Part shown: piece by piece, positions 34,965 through 43,877 of the stretch
Layout of the letters: the number at the start of each line of letters is the position of its first letter
Position numbering within the stretch: the stretch's first letter is position 1
Virus record (IMG/VR): IMGVR_UViG_3300034418_011075
Coordinates: 1-46,995 of that record
DNA length: 46,995 nucleotides
Reading direction: 5' to 3' (one strand)
Source of the DNA: a virus
The notes under the pieces: model-generated
What the model saw: only the letters and a program-made list of their open reading frames with translations
What the model was told of the DNA's origin: nothing
Database searches by the model: none
Made by a program: the position numbers and the translations under genes

Positions 34965-36458
34965 TTATGCTAAAATACTTGGGATCAATGAAGCAGTACG
35001 TGATGGATCGTATACTGCAACACCACACACAGAGGCACGGTGTACAGAGTAACCATCAGTACTCATCGCCATCATGTTCATGTTACGCTCACCTACAGGA
35101 GAGAAAGGATTTCTCAGACCTGGGATGTAACCCATGATGTCCTCAGATCCGTTCACGTAGAACTTCTGGATGTTAGGCTCTCCGTTAGTAGTACCAATGT
35201 CCATGATGTCATATCGGTAAGACTCAGCTACACCACCGTCAGGGTGATACAACTTGTTTCTTTCACGATCATCGTACATTGAATCCACCATCAAGGTCAC
35301 CTTGACACCGTTAGGTCCCAGGTACTCAACGAACTGACCACCGTATCCAAGAGGCATCTGAACACCATTGGCGCTTGAAGCTCCGTATAGACGGCTTTCA
35401 TTCCGTAGAGGAGTGTACAACTGAGACTGATCTTCCAAAGCTTGGTGGAACTGGATAGCTCCACGCTCACCTGTACGTAGTACGAAGTGACGCTCATCTG
35501 TAGGAAGCTTACCTTCAGAAAGGTCAACAAGGACCTCGGTCAAGTAATCAATATCGAATGAGCTGTAGTAAGAAGTGTTAGACGCTTCCATTTGCTCACG
35601 GATACCGGCACCCTGCTTGATGATGTGTCCTGAGTTACCGATGTTGAAGTACTCACCGTTAGCCCCTCGGTTGCTACGTGCAAACATCAAGAGACGGTTC
35701 TTTTCCTGACGGAACTGATAATCGAACACATAGTCCTCATACTGGGTCCATGTAGTGTGAGTAACAAGCTCACCGTTCTCACCTGCTGATTGCCACTTGG
35801 TAGCAAAAGGTCGGTTGATCATGTTTCCTGGAGTAGTGTGCTCCATACGGATCATAGAGAATGCGTTACGCATTGTGAACGGGCTTTCAAAGTTGATACC
35901 ACCACCTTTCTTAGAAAGAGTTGATTCAACAAGAGACCATTCACGGCTGAAACGGGTACCTGCCTCAAGCTCTTCTACCGGCATGAAAGCGGCAGGATCA
36001 CCTGTTACAAGTTCTACAGTGTATCGCCAGTTGGTCCCATCAGGAACAGGATCTGCTACGATACGCAATTGATACACCTCATTCTTATGTCCAACGATAG
36101 TGTGAACATCAGTAAAGTGCTGTTCTGGGAAGATAAGGTCGAATCGAGAGAAGTTCAATCCTGGCTGATCACCTGCTGCAACGGCAGTACCGTTGATCTG
36201 TGCTTCTACCAAAGGAACATTCTTCTTGGCCGAACCGATGAGTTCCCAAGTGAAGTCATCATCTGTTTCCAATACTTTGTAAGGAATATCAGATAGATAA
36301 CTGTCCAGATCCATACCAAAGTTAGAGGTATAGATACGTCTCATAAGATTGGAGGCTTTCTGAGGTGCGGCCTGATAGATCGCTCCCATGTGATTGGAAG
36401 TCGTAAGACCTGCCCACGATTGAGCCTCCGTCATCTGAAATGGAGAAATTTGTGGCAT
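34965..36458 (-). CDS. Major capsid protein (HK97-fold type, inferred)
   Basis: A 497-residue protein placed after the probable scaffold, of the right length for crAss-like major capsid proteins (about 490-500 residues). The N-terminal region SWAGLTTSNHMGAIYQ, followed by NFGMDLDSYLSDIP and DDDFTWELIGSAKKNVP, resembles the capsid proteins I know from Bacteroidota crAss-like phages. The C-terminal part is beta-rich with GIREQMEAS, ERGAIQFHQ and SVCGVAVYDP segments. It would form the icosahedral shell. The assignment rests on position, length and these patterns; a structure prediction would be decisive. Confidence 0.82.
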   Translation of the reverse strand: MPQISPFQMTEAQSWAGLTTSNHMGAIYQAAPQKASNLMRRIYTSNFGMDLDSYLSDIPYKVLETDDDFTWELIGSAKKNVPLVEAQINGTAVAAGDQPGLNFSRFDLIFPEQHFTDVHTIVGHKNEVYQLRIVADPVPDGTNWRYTVELVTGDPAAFMPVEELEAGTRFSREWSLVESTLSKKGGGINFESPFTMRNAFSMIRMEHTTPGNMINRPFATKWQSAGENGELVTHTTWTQYEDYVFDYQFRQEKNRLLMFARSNRGANGEYFNIGNSGHIIKQGAGIREQMEASNTSYYSSFDIDYLTEVLVDLSEGKLPTDERHFVLRTGERGAIQFHQALEDQSQLYTPLRNESRLYGASSANGVQMPLGYGGQFVEYLGPNGVKVTLMVDSMYDDRERNKLYHPDGGVAESYRYDIMDIGTTNGEPNIQKFYVNGSEDIMGYIPGLRNPFSPVGERNMNMMAMSTDGYSVHRASVCGVAVYDPSRTASLIPSILA

Positions 36459-36470
36459 TTTGTTTTTAGT

Positions 36471-37610
36471 TTAAAATAGATTATCCAATGACTTGAGTAG
36501 ATCTTGATCTACACTACCAAATATTTGTTGACGGTTTCCTCCGCCTCCAAAATTACTCGAACGCTGATTCTCCAGAGAGTCAGTGAACTTTTTTACACTT
36601 TTACTATTGCTTGTACGGCCGAACACCGAGATGTCCGGATTCTCATTAAAGAGTCCTAACGATGCCAGATAATGAAGTCTGAGGTCAAAGGTCACTGGGT
36701 CTTTGGCCCTTAACTCCTGTATCGCATATATAGGTCCTTGTTCTGTTACCTTCACAGGTTGTGTCATTTGATCGAAAAGCTCTTTTCTTTTACGCTCAGG
36801 GACCTTCATTCCAGGAAGTATCTCTTCGGTATCCATGATCTGCTTTTCGATCTTCTTTACTTTGTTCTGAGCCTCTGACTTCTGAGACTCTGCAAGCTGA
36901 CGCTGCTCTTCCATTTTCTTCTCATTGATCACTTTAAGATCATTGAGAGCTGCGGATGCATCCTCAATATCGTCACCAAGCTCAACAGATCGGTCTGTAA
37001 GCTTTCTGGCACGTTCCGGATTGATACCGCTTGCAACAAATGAATTGTAGATGAGTGTCTTTCTGATCTGCTCCTTCTGTGCAGCGATATCATCACTGTC
37101 AGCATCATCGGGCAGGATCTGAGATGTCTGCAATCTTTCCAACTGCAACTTCTGATTGTTGTAGTTACGGATCACTTCTGAAGGAACTCCATTGCGGTAG
37201 TCCTCCAACATCTGTTTTGCCTGATCGTTAAGATCAGCATATTCATTCTTCTTGATGGTGTCCTTGATAAGATCGACAAGATCAGAAGGTCCGGAAAGAC
37301 CTTCCAATCTGTCGTCTTCAGCATCAATGACGCCTTCCTCCAAAAGCACCGAGGCAAATAACCTTAAAGGTTCGGATGGAGAAGAGGGAGCGCCCTCAGA
37401 GGAAGGTTCTTCTACTTCCAATTGAGGTTCAGGCTGTACTTCTCCTACCTTGGTGGACGGAGTTTCTTCAATATCGATCTTTCCAAGAGTAGGCTCTTGT
37501 TGTTCTTCTTTCTTGGGAGCATCGATAACTTCTCCCCTTTCATCAAAATGGATAAGGTTGTCATTACTTAGATCAAACCCTCCAAAAATGTCGTTCGTTT
37601 CTTCTGCCAT
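36471..37610 (-). CDS. Probable capsid scaffold protein
   Basis: Start taken at the ATG at 37610 (MAEETNDIFGGFDLS), because the longer reading begins with TTG. About 380 residues, strongly acidic in the first quarter (many Glu, Pro and Asp), then Lys/Glu/Gln-rich and helical, with coiled-coil segments around residues 225-265. It ends in a short amphipathic helix (DQDLLKSLDNLF) that could dock onto capsid subunits. Lying between portal and capsid genes with such composition is typical of scaffolding proteins. No protease motif is seen. Confidence 0.7.
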   Translation of the reverse strand: MAEETNDIFGGFDLSNDNLIHFDERGEVIDAPKKEEQQEPTLGKIDIEETPSTKVGEVQPEPQLEVEEPSSEGAPSSPSEPLRLFASVLLEEGVIDAEDDRLEGLSGPSDLVDLIKDTIKKNEYADLNDQAKQMLEDYRNGVPSEVIRNYNNQKLQLERLQTSQILPDDADSDDIAAQKEQIRKTLIYNSFVASGINPERARKLTDRSVELGDDIEDASAALNDLKVINEKKMEEQRQLAESQKSEAQNKVKKIEKQIMDTEEILPGMKVPERKRKELFDQMTQPVKVTEQGPIYAIQELRAKDPVTFDLRLHYLASLGLFNENPDISVFGRTSNSKSVKKFTDSLENQRSSNFGGGGNRQQIFGSVDQDLLKSLDNLF

Positions 37611-37622
37611 TTTTCTAACGTA

Positions 37623-37630
37623 CAAAATTA
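37623..37630 (-). promoter_or_regulatory. Possible promoter box before scaffold and capsid genes
   Basis: In the 91-base gap after the portal gene the minus strand contains TAATTTTG, matching the Bacteroidota -7 box, 12 bases before the scaffold ATG, with an AT-rich stretch (TATTATATAG) just upstream. A TTG at the -33 distance is not present, so the site is plausible rather than certain. It could boost scaffold and capsid expression over the portal. Confidence 0.4.
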
Positions 37631-37701
37631 GACTATATAATATTCACTTTTAACTGAAACCATGTTTCTACTCACATTTATGATGGTTGTTTTTATAGCA
37701 A

Positions 37702-40071
37702 TTACTTGGTACGTTGCTTAGTAGCCTCTACCGCCAACTTGGCTTGACGGTCCAACTCCTTCTGACGTGCCTCGTGCTCCCTATCCATATCCTTCTCCAT
37801 CTTATCGTATTCTACTTTCAGTCTCTTAACATCCTCTGACTCAGCTTTGAATGCCTGCTTGAGCCTTTCAATTGCAAGATCCTTCTCATTCTGAGATGTC
37901 TGTAGATCGGTCTCATGCTGCATCTCCATACGTTTCATTGCCATGTTGGCTTCGATCTGCTGCTGTTGTTGCTGCTGACCCGCCTGGAGCTGTCTTTCCT
38001 GCTGTTGTTGCTGACGCTGGATGGCATCTTCTTCAGCAGTCTCGATCTTACGTCTCATACTGGAGATGGACCTGTCTGTCATGATGTCCATCAATTGACT
38101 GAAATTCAATTTATCACTCTGTAGTCCTGCCTGAGCAAGTTGGATGAATCTTTCTCTCATCTGAGCATCCAACAGGTTATTTGACATGACGATACCAAAA
38201 TCCAGTTCACGGAAGTGGTCACCATCAAGTTCAAATATTTCAGACGACATGTCATCCAATATATGCTGTACTATCTTCTTTTTACCCTTGTATGCAAACT
38301 TGGCCGCCTCTAATAACGCTGTGAGCGTTCGCTTCTTGACATCCTCATGCATACTGAAATAAACTTCAGTAATATGAGAAGACTGAGTAACAGACCTATC
38401 GACATTCCCAACAAGTTCTCTATTGTGTATACTGCCCTCTCTCTGCTTTGATACTCCTGAGATCTCACCCATCTCAACCTTCAGGAAGTTGAGCATTGCA
38501 AGATTCTGTTGAATGTATCCAGAAAGGTTAAAGTCCATAGGAGTACTTCTTCCAGGAAGATTGCCAGCAAGTTTACCTGTAGATGCTCCCTTGTCACCTT
38601 CTTTGAAAGAATCCTCTACCATCCAGCCCATACGCTCTGCATAGTACAGGACATCCTCAAACTCCCAACCGTCAGGAGTACGTGCAAGGTCGATGGTACC
38701 GATGACCCCTTTATACTTTGCAAAGGCATCCTGCGTCTTCCACATGAATGCATTGTACAGATACTGATAAGGCTTCATCCTTCCCATAAGAGAAGTAATG
38801 TCATCATCGTTCACAGAGTATGCCGATCCTATGTACGGGCATTGTGAAATGGATGGGTTTGACATTGAATACGCCTTTATGGGGAATGCCTGCATCTTTA
38901 CGTAGATGTCACGTCCTATACGTGTACCTTCCCACCAGTCGGTCACCCAGTACCACTTGACCTCTTCACCAAGTGCAGTGTCAGCTTCATAGAACTCGGA
39001 CACCAGCTTGTACTGTACATCACCGGTAACCTCATCATAGTACTTCAGACGTCCCACCTTCTGATACGATCTCCACACCACACGGGTAACGAGAATTGAT
39101 CCTGTACTGGTATATTCAGGCAAATGAAAGGATGAGTCTATAAGCTCATCTGATGCTACCAACTGCCCTTCAGTGTTCTCAATGAGATTGATGGCCGGCA
39201 GATCAGGTTCCTTCTCTCCAAGATTGATGAATGATTTATCATCGTCTGCAGAATATCCTGCCTTACCTCTCTCCAACATGGACACCTGAGAAGGTTTAAG
39301 ATGATCATGGAACATGTCAATGATCCTTCCAGGAGAGTAGTAAGCATACTCTACAATAATATCACAGTCCTCTATCTGATTACTTTCAGATGTACGGATG
39401 GTCTTAATATTGAGAGGATTGCACTTTCTCAGTGAAGGTTCCCCTCCTACGATATCAACTGCATAGATCTCAAGTCCTGTAAGAAGTGCATCCAAGAATC
39501 CGTCATTGAACTTCTTGTCCACCTTTTCCTCATGTTTGATATGCTCAAGGAGGTGTGTGGCCCTACGTTCACGGATATCCTGATACTCATACTTTCTCCA
39601 CTTCTCAAGATCCTTTATCTTCTTTTCGATCGTGGCCTCATCAATATTAGGCTCCTGTATGATCTCTTCCATGAATGTCTTCATGTATCGATCCTTGATC
39701 TCTTTCTCCTTTTGGGAAACAGCATCCTCATTGACGATCTTGACCCTGAAGTCAGAGACCCTCTTTGCCTCTTCGCCTACAAGAAGATTTATCTTCGGTG
39801 CAGCGATGGGATAGTTACGTGGTTTAATTGGAAAGGAGTCCGATCCCAATGCGAAGGGATCACAGAACTCCATCATCTCCTTAGTGTCAAGTCTGTTGTT
39901 GTAGAGGTCTATGTTAGCCCTCATCTCACTGTAGTTCGTCTTGAACTCAGTTGCGGAGAATGCATGATCTATCGCAGACTGCACACACTTCTTTCTCCAG
40001 CTTTCCCCCTTCTGTGTGAGGGATCTCTTTTGGGATGGAAATCCACTTAATCCATAATCAGATACGGCCAT
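37702..40071 (-). CDS. Portal protein
   Basis: About 789 residues from the ATG at 40071 (a GTG lies two codons earlier). It directly follows the large terminase and precedes the scaffold, the classic place for a portal. Visible landmarks are a Pro/Ile/Leu-rich N-terminal part with KINLLVGEEAKRVSDF, a central beta/helix region with LTGLEIYAVDIVGG and WRSYQKVGRLKYY, and a long helical stretch (MGEISGVSKQREGSI, then EVYFSMHEDVKKRTL). It ends in a Gln-rich coiled coil (about residues 670-780), which may form the barrel facing the capsid interior. The length matches crAss-like portals as I remember them. It forms the dodecameric DNA-entry ring. Confidence 0.85.
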   Translation of the reverse strand: MAVSDYGLSGFPSQKRSLTQKGESWRKKCVQSAIDHAFSATEFKTNYSEMRANIDLYNNRLDTKEMMEFCDPFALGSDSFPIKPRNYPIAAPKINLLVGEEAKRVSDFRVKIVNEDAVSQKEKEIKDRYMKTFMEEIIQEPNIDEATIEKKIKDLEKWRKYEYQDIRERRATHLLEHIKHEEKVDKKFNDGFLDALLTGLEIYAVDIVGGEPSLRKCNPLNIKTIRTSESNQIEDCDIIVEYAYYSPGRIIDMFHDHLKPSQVSMLERGKAGYSADDDKSFINLGEKEPDLPAINLIENTEGQLVASDELIDSSFHLPEYTSTGSILVTRVVWRSYQKVGRLKYYDEVTGDVQYKLVSEFYEADTALGEEVKWYWVTDWWEGTRIGRDIYVKMQAFPIKAYSMSNPSISQCPYIGSAYSVNDDDITSLMGRMKPYQYLYNAFMWKTQDAFAKYKGVIGTIDLARTPDGWEFEDVLYYAERMGWMVEDSFKEGDKGASTGKLAGNLPGRSTPMDFNLSGYIQQNLAMLNFLKVEMGEISGVSKQREGSIHNRELVGNVDRSVTQSSHITEVYFSMHEDVKKRTLTALLEAAKFAYKGKKKIVQHILDDMSSEIFELDGDHFRELDFGIVMSNNLLDAQMRERFIQLAQAGLQSDKLNFSQLMDIMTDRSISSMRRKIETAEEDAIQRQQQQQERQLQAGQQQQQQQIEANMAMKRMEMQHETDLQTSQNEKDLAIERLKQAFKAESEDVKRLKVEYDKMEKDMDREHEARQKELDRQAKLAVEATKQRTK

Positions 40072-40076
40072 GGGCA

Positions 40077-40084
40077 CAAAATTA
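40077..40084 (-). promoter_or_regulatory. TAnnTTTG box before the portal gene
   Basis: TAATTTTG on the minus strand lies five bases before the ATG at 40071, just after the terminase stop. It resembles the boxes before the scaffold and 830-residue genes. No -33 TTG is present in the preceding coding sequence. Confidence 0.25.
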
Positions 40085-40085
40085 C

Positions 40086-42284
40086 TTACTTTTTATGACG
40101 CATATGTACAGGAGTGTATCCAGAAAACAATTGTTTAGGCTCTCTTCTATGGCCGTTTCTTCTCATAGAAGGTCTGCTATCAAAGAATGATGGGTATGTT
40201 CTGGGCTCATCCACCACATCCATCTTGAACATGTCCTCTTTAAGTATCAACACCATACCCAACGCAGATATACGGTCATAGTTGCCGAAGTTGGGATTGT
40301 ACATCTCAAGCTCTTTCAACAGCGCAGTGTTCCAAATGGTATGCAAATTAAGTCTATCATGATCCTGCCCTTCCTCCTCAGAGTATGCAGTATCAAGTAG
40401 CCAGGACTTTATAAGGGACCTTGCCCATGCATTGACGGATTTTGTAGCATTCGTACCCTTGGCCGTATTACCGAAGGTAGACGTCTTCATGATCTGCATG
40501 TCCTTCAATATCTTAGGAGTATCTGCCAGCAGGTACAGTGCATTACGTTTCTCAAAATACGAGAACATTCCCTTCTTGTTGTTCTCGTAGTTGCATCTGG
40601 CATTGTAATACTTTATGAGCCTGTAACAGATCTCATAGAACTTCTCTGCAGTTGCCGGCCTGCCTGTATACTCTGCCACTATCCTATTGGTTATCCTGTT
40701 CATGATGATACATGATCCGAGAGATGCAGTAGTTGACACATCATCGTCATAGGGGTCGACACCTGCTATGTACATGTTTGCCGGCACCTCATCCTCAGGC
40801 GGATGCTCAAATATCTCCACACATCCATGCAATCCAAAGTTATCCCTTACCGGAAACTCCTTTATAGGATAATTATCAGAAGGCCTCAACTCTATCTGAC
40901 CGTTACGATTGACAAGATCCACATTGAATATCCTGTCCGTCCATCTTGCCGGATGTGCTTCAACCTCTGACCTCTGTACCTTAAGGTCTTCAACAGGGAA
41001 GATACTGCCTTCCCTTCTCATCATGGCCTCCTGAGGAGTAATGGAACGGTCAGCCCGTTCCTGAATCATCGCATTGGGGTCCGTGGTGGCCTTCTTGACC
41101 TTTTCCCTTTCCTCAATGATCTCCACAAGAGCACTAAAAACATCAGAGTTACCATCTTTATCGTAATGCCCTTCCCTATTAAAATACTCTCCGCAATACC
41201 ATCCACACAGACTGTCTTCAGGAGCGTTCTGATCGAATACATTCCTGATGGCATATATACGATAACCCTCAGGTTGTGAGAACAGTGTCCTTATACCTTC
41301 AAAGTCAGCTCCCTCGGTACCACCTGTACCAAAGGCTATCATGGTACCGAACGTCACATTGCCCTGCTCTACCGATGGTCTTGCAATTGACCATGCCTTC
41401 AGAAGATGTGGGAACTTACCGGCCTCCTCGAACAGGATGACCTTACCCCTCTTACCCCTTGCACGTTCTGGCTGATTCTTAAGTGTAACACCTATGATCT
41501 CAGATTTGTACCCTTTTACAACCTTTGTCTTGGGATCCTTATAAGATGCACGTCTGTGCATTGCAGTGTCCTTCTCATCCCTTGCTTTCTTCCATGGAGT
41601 GTACTCATCCACAAAATCCATTACATCCCAGGCCTTGTCAAGTATGGCATCACCTTTCAGATACTCACCCTCCGATGCAAGTGCATAGCTTTTTGACTGA
41701 GGTACGTGATAATAGTTCCTGTCCATGGTAGACCCTCCCTTGTAAGAGAATCCACGTCCCCTCGTTTTGAGCACCACTGCATGCAATCCACGTTGCTCTG
41801 CCTGCTCAAGGTAATGGAAGTACAGATAGTCACTGTCCCACACATCAGGGAAAGTAAACACCCTGTCCGCACGTTTCAGATCAGAATCATCGCTCTCTTC
41901 CAGTATGACGGTCTTCATGATGGGGCAGTAGTTCAGATACCAGTAGTAGTAACCGGATACCCACTCACCGTCCTCCTTACGTACATACCCCTCCTTACAA
42001 CGTCTTATCTCCTCCAACCAGAACTTCATATAATCTGACTTGGGATGTGGGTTGGGCATCAGATGCGTATAACACCCGTGCTTCTGAAAATGAATGGCCG
42101 CAGGTCTGAAGTAGTCCATATCCTTCAGAATGTGCGGCCGTGTAACATCTACCTTGATCCTGCCCTGATCGTCCCTTGGGATCATGTCCGCATAGGGCCT
42201 GTCCAGGGAGGTCATGTAGGACAGGATGGGTATCTCGTCTATCAGATCATATACCTGTCTCTGTATATCTTCCTTCTTTGACAT
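40086..42284 (-). CDS. terL: Terminase large subunit
   Basis: A 732-residue DNA-packaging motor. The N-terminal region includes GYYYWYLNYCPI (111-122), which I recall from Bacteroidota phage terminases. The nucleotide-binding loop is at about 171-184 (VLKTRGRGFSYKGG), rich in Arg/Gly and lacking a standard GK[ST]. Walker B with the catalytic acid is VILFEEAG (282-289), followed by a FGTGG coupling-like segment (318-322). The RNase H-fold nuclease domain starts near residue 505 with AGVDPYDDD, whose Asp 510 would bind metal; LADTP lies further on. The start overlaps the preceding small gene by 38 bases. It acts with the portal encoded next. Confidence 0.92.
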   Translation of the reverse strand: MSKKEDIQRQVYDLIDEIPILSYMTSLDRPYADMIPRDDQGRIKVDVTRPHILKDMDYFRPAAIHFQKHGCYTHLMPNPHPKSDYMKFWLEEIRRCKEGYVRKEDGEWVSGYYYWYLNYCPIMKTVILEESDDSDLKRADRVFTFPDVWDSDYLYFHYLEQAEQRGLHAVVLKTRGRGFSYKGGSTMDRNYYHVPQSKSYALASEGEYLKGDAILDKAWDVMDFVDEYTPWKKARDEKDTAMHRRASYKDPKTKVVKGYKSEIIGVTLKNQPERARGKRGKVILFEEAGKFPHLLKAWSIARPSVEQGNVTFGTMIAFGTGGTEGADFEGIRTLFSQPEGYRIYAIRNVFDQNAPEDSLCGWYCGEYFNREGHYDKDGNSDVFSALVEIIEEREKVKKATTDPNAMIQERADRSITPQEAMMRREGSIFPVEDLKVQRSEVEAHPARWTDRIFNVDLVNRNGQIELRPSDNYPIKEFPVRDNFGLHGCVEIFEHPPEDEVPANMYIAGVDPYDDDVSTTASLGSCIIMNRITNRIVAEYTGRPATAEKFYEICYRLIKYYNARCNYENNKKGMFSYFEKRNALYLLADTPKILKDMQIMKTSTFGNTAKGTNATKSVNAWARSLIKSWLLDTAYSEEEGQDHDRLNLHTIWNTALLKELEMYNPNFGNYDRISALGMVLILKEDMFKMDVVDEPRTYPSFFDSRPSMRRNGHRREPKQLFSGYTPVHMRHKK

Positions 42285-42501
42285 TGAATATCACTTTCAG
42301 GTTATTAGGTCCTGTAACCTGATTATCCTTTACAGTAAAGCTATAAGCATCCCTGTTAAGATCATGCATGAGTCTGATGTATTCCTTTCTCGTAAGAGTG
42401 AGCTTCATCTCCTCATTCTGCATATACTTAAGAGATCTGAATGTCAGATCATCTATACCTTCATAACTGAAGGTCTCATCATCATTGATCGTCATTGTCA
42501 T
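42247..42501 (-). CDS. Small protein, member of a tandem paralogous pair (second)
   Basis: An 84-residue protein with FSYEGIDDLTFRSL, a helix with TRKEYIRLMHDL and a GPNNLKVIFNV strand. The same order of elements is found in the gene just upstream. It overlaps that gene by 20 bases and the terminase by 38 bases. Position directly before the terminase would suit a packaging or small-terminase role, but no helix-turn-helix is evident. Function unknown. Confidence 0.68.
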   Translation of the reverse strand: MTMTINDDETFSYEGIDDLTFRSLKYMQNEEMKLTLTRKEYIRLMHDLNRDAYSFTVKDNQVTGPNNLKVIFNVKEGRYTETGI

Positions 42502-42730
42502 TAACTGTTATGAGAAGTGCATTAGGTCCAATAAGATGATAGTCGGCTCCCTTAGGAGCCTTTGCAAGAAGATGTGGATAAAACCTAAGTTCACTATTAA
42601 GTGTCTTCTTCTCAGCTTTTGTCACCTCAAGTGTAACCTCATCCACATTATCTACAAAGATCTTCTCAAGAAGTCTCTCTGTTAGGTTATACAACCCTGT
42701 ATACGTAAAGCTTGTGCTATCCAAGATCAT
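42482..42730 (-). CDS. Small protein, member of a tandem paralogous pair (first)
   Basis: Start taken at the ATG at 42730 (MILDSTSFTYTGLYNL), overlapping the upstream gene by 14 bases; a GTG seven codons earlier is an alternative. The 82-residue product contains FTYTGLYNLTERLL, a helix with TKAEKKTLNSEL and a GPNALLITVN strand. These correspond in order to FSYEGIDDLTFRSL, the KEY...LMHDL helix and GPNNLKVIFN in the next gene, indicating duplication. Function unknown. Confidence 0.66.
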   Translation of the reverse strand: MILDSTSFTYTGLYNLTERLLEKIFVDNVDEVTLEVTKAEKKTLNSELRFYPHLLAKAPKGADYHLIGPNALLITVNDNDDQ

Positions 42731-43256
42731 CTTCAAACATTCCTTTTTCACGACCTCCTCTTAAGCTACCACTTTCCTCTACCTCCTTCTTAACCTCGTC
42801 CTCCAGCTTCTTAAGAGCCGCAACAAGCTTAGGAAGTGCTTCGATGGTACCTCTTACCTTGGAGATGTCGTTGACATACTTATCGTTACTATCCCTCTCG
42901 TTATAATCAATACTATTCAAGAACTCAGACAGATCGTCCAGGTTGCTCCACGCACTCTTCAGCAACTTCATCGATCTTGTCTGCATAAGTTCCCTATAGA
43001 CCTCTTGAGCGGCCTTTACCTTTGCGTCAGGTTTCCAGTCCTTATCAAAGACAGCATCTATGATCTTACCTTCCTTCTCCTCATCCGTATAGTTACGGAA
43101 CGGAGAACGTAGATCTTCCATGAAGAAGATGTAGCTCAGCTCCTTGAACGACATGTCCTTGTTGCGGTTCTTGGTCCATACGGCCTTGAACTCCTTGATC
43201 GCCAGGGTCTGTGGCAACCAGGCAACTACACCGTTCTCCATGTAGAAAAGATCCAT
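42717..43256 (-). CDS. Conserved phage protein upstream of the terminase, unknown
   Basis: A 179-residue protein. It begins MDLFYMENGVVAWLPQ and contains KEFKAVWTKNRNKDMS, ELSYIFFMEDLRSPFRNY and later helices with LKKLEDEVKKEVEE. I recognise the KEL.YI.F..D.rSPfrNY pattern as a recurring Bacteroidota phage protein near packaging genes, but I know of no proven function. It could act in packaging or as a small terminase equivalent. It starts in TAATG with the GroES-like gene. Confidence 0.7.
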   Translation of the reverse strand: MDLFYMENGVVAWLPQTLAIKEFKAVWTKNRNKDMSFKELSYIFFMEDLRSPFRNYTDEEKEGKIIDAVFDKDWKPDAKVKAAQEVYRELMQTRSMKLLKSAWSNLDDLSEFLNSIDYNERDSNDKYVNDISKVRGTIEALPKLVAALKKLEDEVKKEVEESGSLRGGREKGMFEDDLG

Positions 43257-43708
43257 TATCCGGGCAGTTGTACTTCTTTAGGATCAACCGTCTTCCACTT
43301 ATTCTTCATGCCCTTGGCCTTTTCAACCATCTTAGGGTCAAGATAACGTGTAAGATCACGTTCGATCTTCTTGTTCAGGTCAGATGAAACAATGGTCTGC
43401 AACATATCCTCTGAAGGTTCCTTATCATACGTACCCATAAGATCATACGACTTGATAAGGAAATACACCTCATCGTCCAGACCTAGAATAGGTGAGGGAT
43501 GTACTCCCGCCAACAACAATCCTATCTGACCTGCTTTGAATGTCTTTACATCATCAGCCACATCCACGATCTTAACGAACGGATTGTAAATAGGTCCCGT
43601 TTCCTTATTAGCTGCCATAATGATACCTGACTTTGTTTCTGTGATAAGCTCCAGCTTGATCACAATGTGCCCGTTCTTAGGCGTGAATCCACTTGTGTTC
43701 TTCTCCAT
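43256..43708 (-). CDS. GroES/cpn10-like protein (putative phage co-chaperonin)
   Basis: A 150-residue protein. Its order of elements matches the cpn10 fold: KNGHIVIKLE (strand like RVLVK), ETKSGIIMAANK (a GGI-type mobile-loop region), then YNPFVKIVDVADDV (like GxVxAVG), KAGQIGLLLAG (VGDxVxF) and DEVYFLIKSYDLMGTYD (like the C-terminal YxxxxxxDI strand). Phage co-chaperonins such as T4 gp31 pair with host GroEL to fold the capsid protein, and this gene lies upstream of the capsid operon. About 40 extra residues at the C-terminus, basic and helical, go beyond the usual domain. The assignment is by eye. Confidence 0.55.
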   Translation of the reverse strand: MEKNTSGFTPKNGHIVIKLELITETKSGIIMAANKETGPIYNPFVKIVDVADDVKTFKAGQIGLLLAGVHPSPILGLDDEVYFLIKSYDLMGTYDKEPSEDMLQTIVSSDLNKKIERDLTRYLDPKMVEKAKGMKNKWKTVDPKEVQLPG

Positions 43709-43709
43709 C

Positions 43710-43877
43710 TTACTTGATTCTTTTTCCTTTTTTATACTGTTTGATCTGCTCTTTCATAAAACTACGTCTGAACAGATATTCTTCCCTGGTCTCACCCTCC
43801 AATCTTCCATTTGAAAAGCTCATCCTCACTTTGAGGATCTCTCCTGCATCATTGACATGCTCAATATACTCCATCAT
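43710..43877 (-). CDS. Small protein, unknown (55 residues)
   Basis: Start taken at the ATG at 43877 (MMEYIEHVNDAGEIL), which overlaps the stop of the tiny membrane protein in ATGA; the longer reading from 43910 would run through that gene. The body contains NGRLEGETREEYLFRRSF and a basic helical tail (KEQIKQYKKGKRIK), a pattern I recall from Bacteroidota phages. Possibly nucleic-acid binding. One base separates its stop from the next start. Confidence 0.65.
   Translation of the reverse strand: MMEYIEHVNDAGEILKVRMSFSNGRLEGETREEYLFRRSFMKEQIKQYKKGKRIK

Noticed and set aside
37611-37625. Longer scaffold start (MYVRK)
   Set aside because: The first codon is TTG and lies inside the promoter-like TAATTTTG region; ATG at 37610 has an A-rich context.
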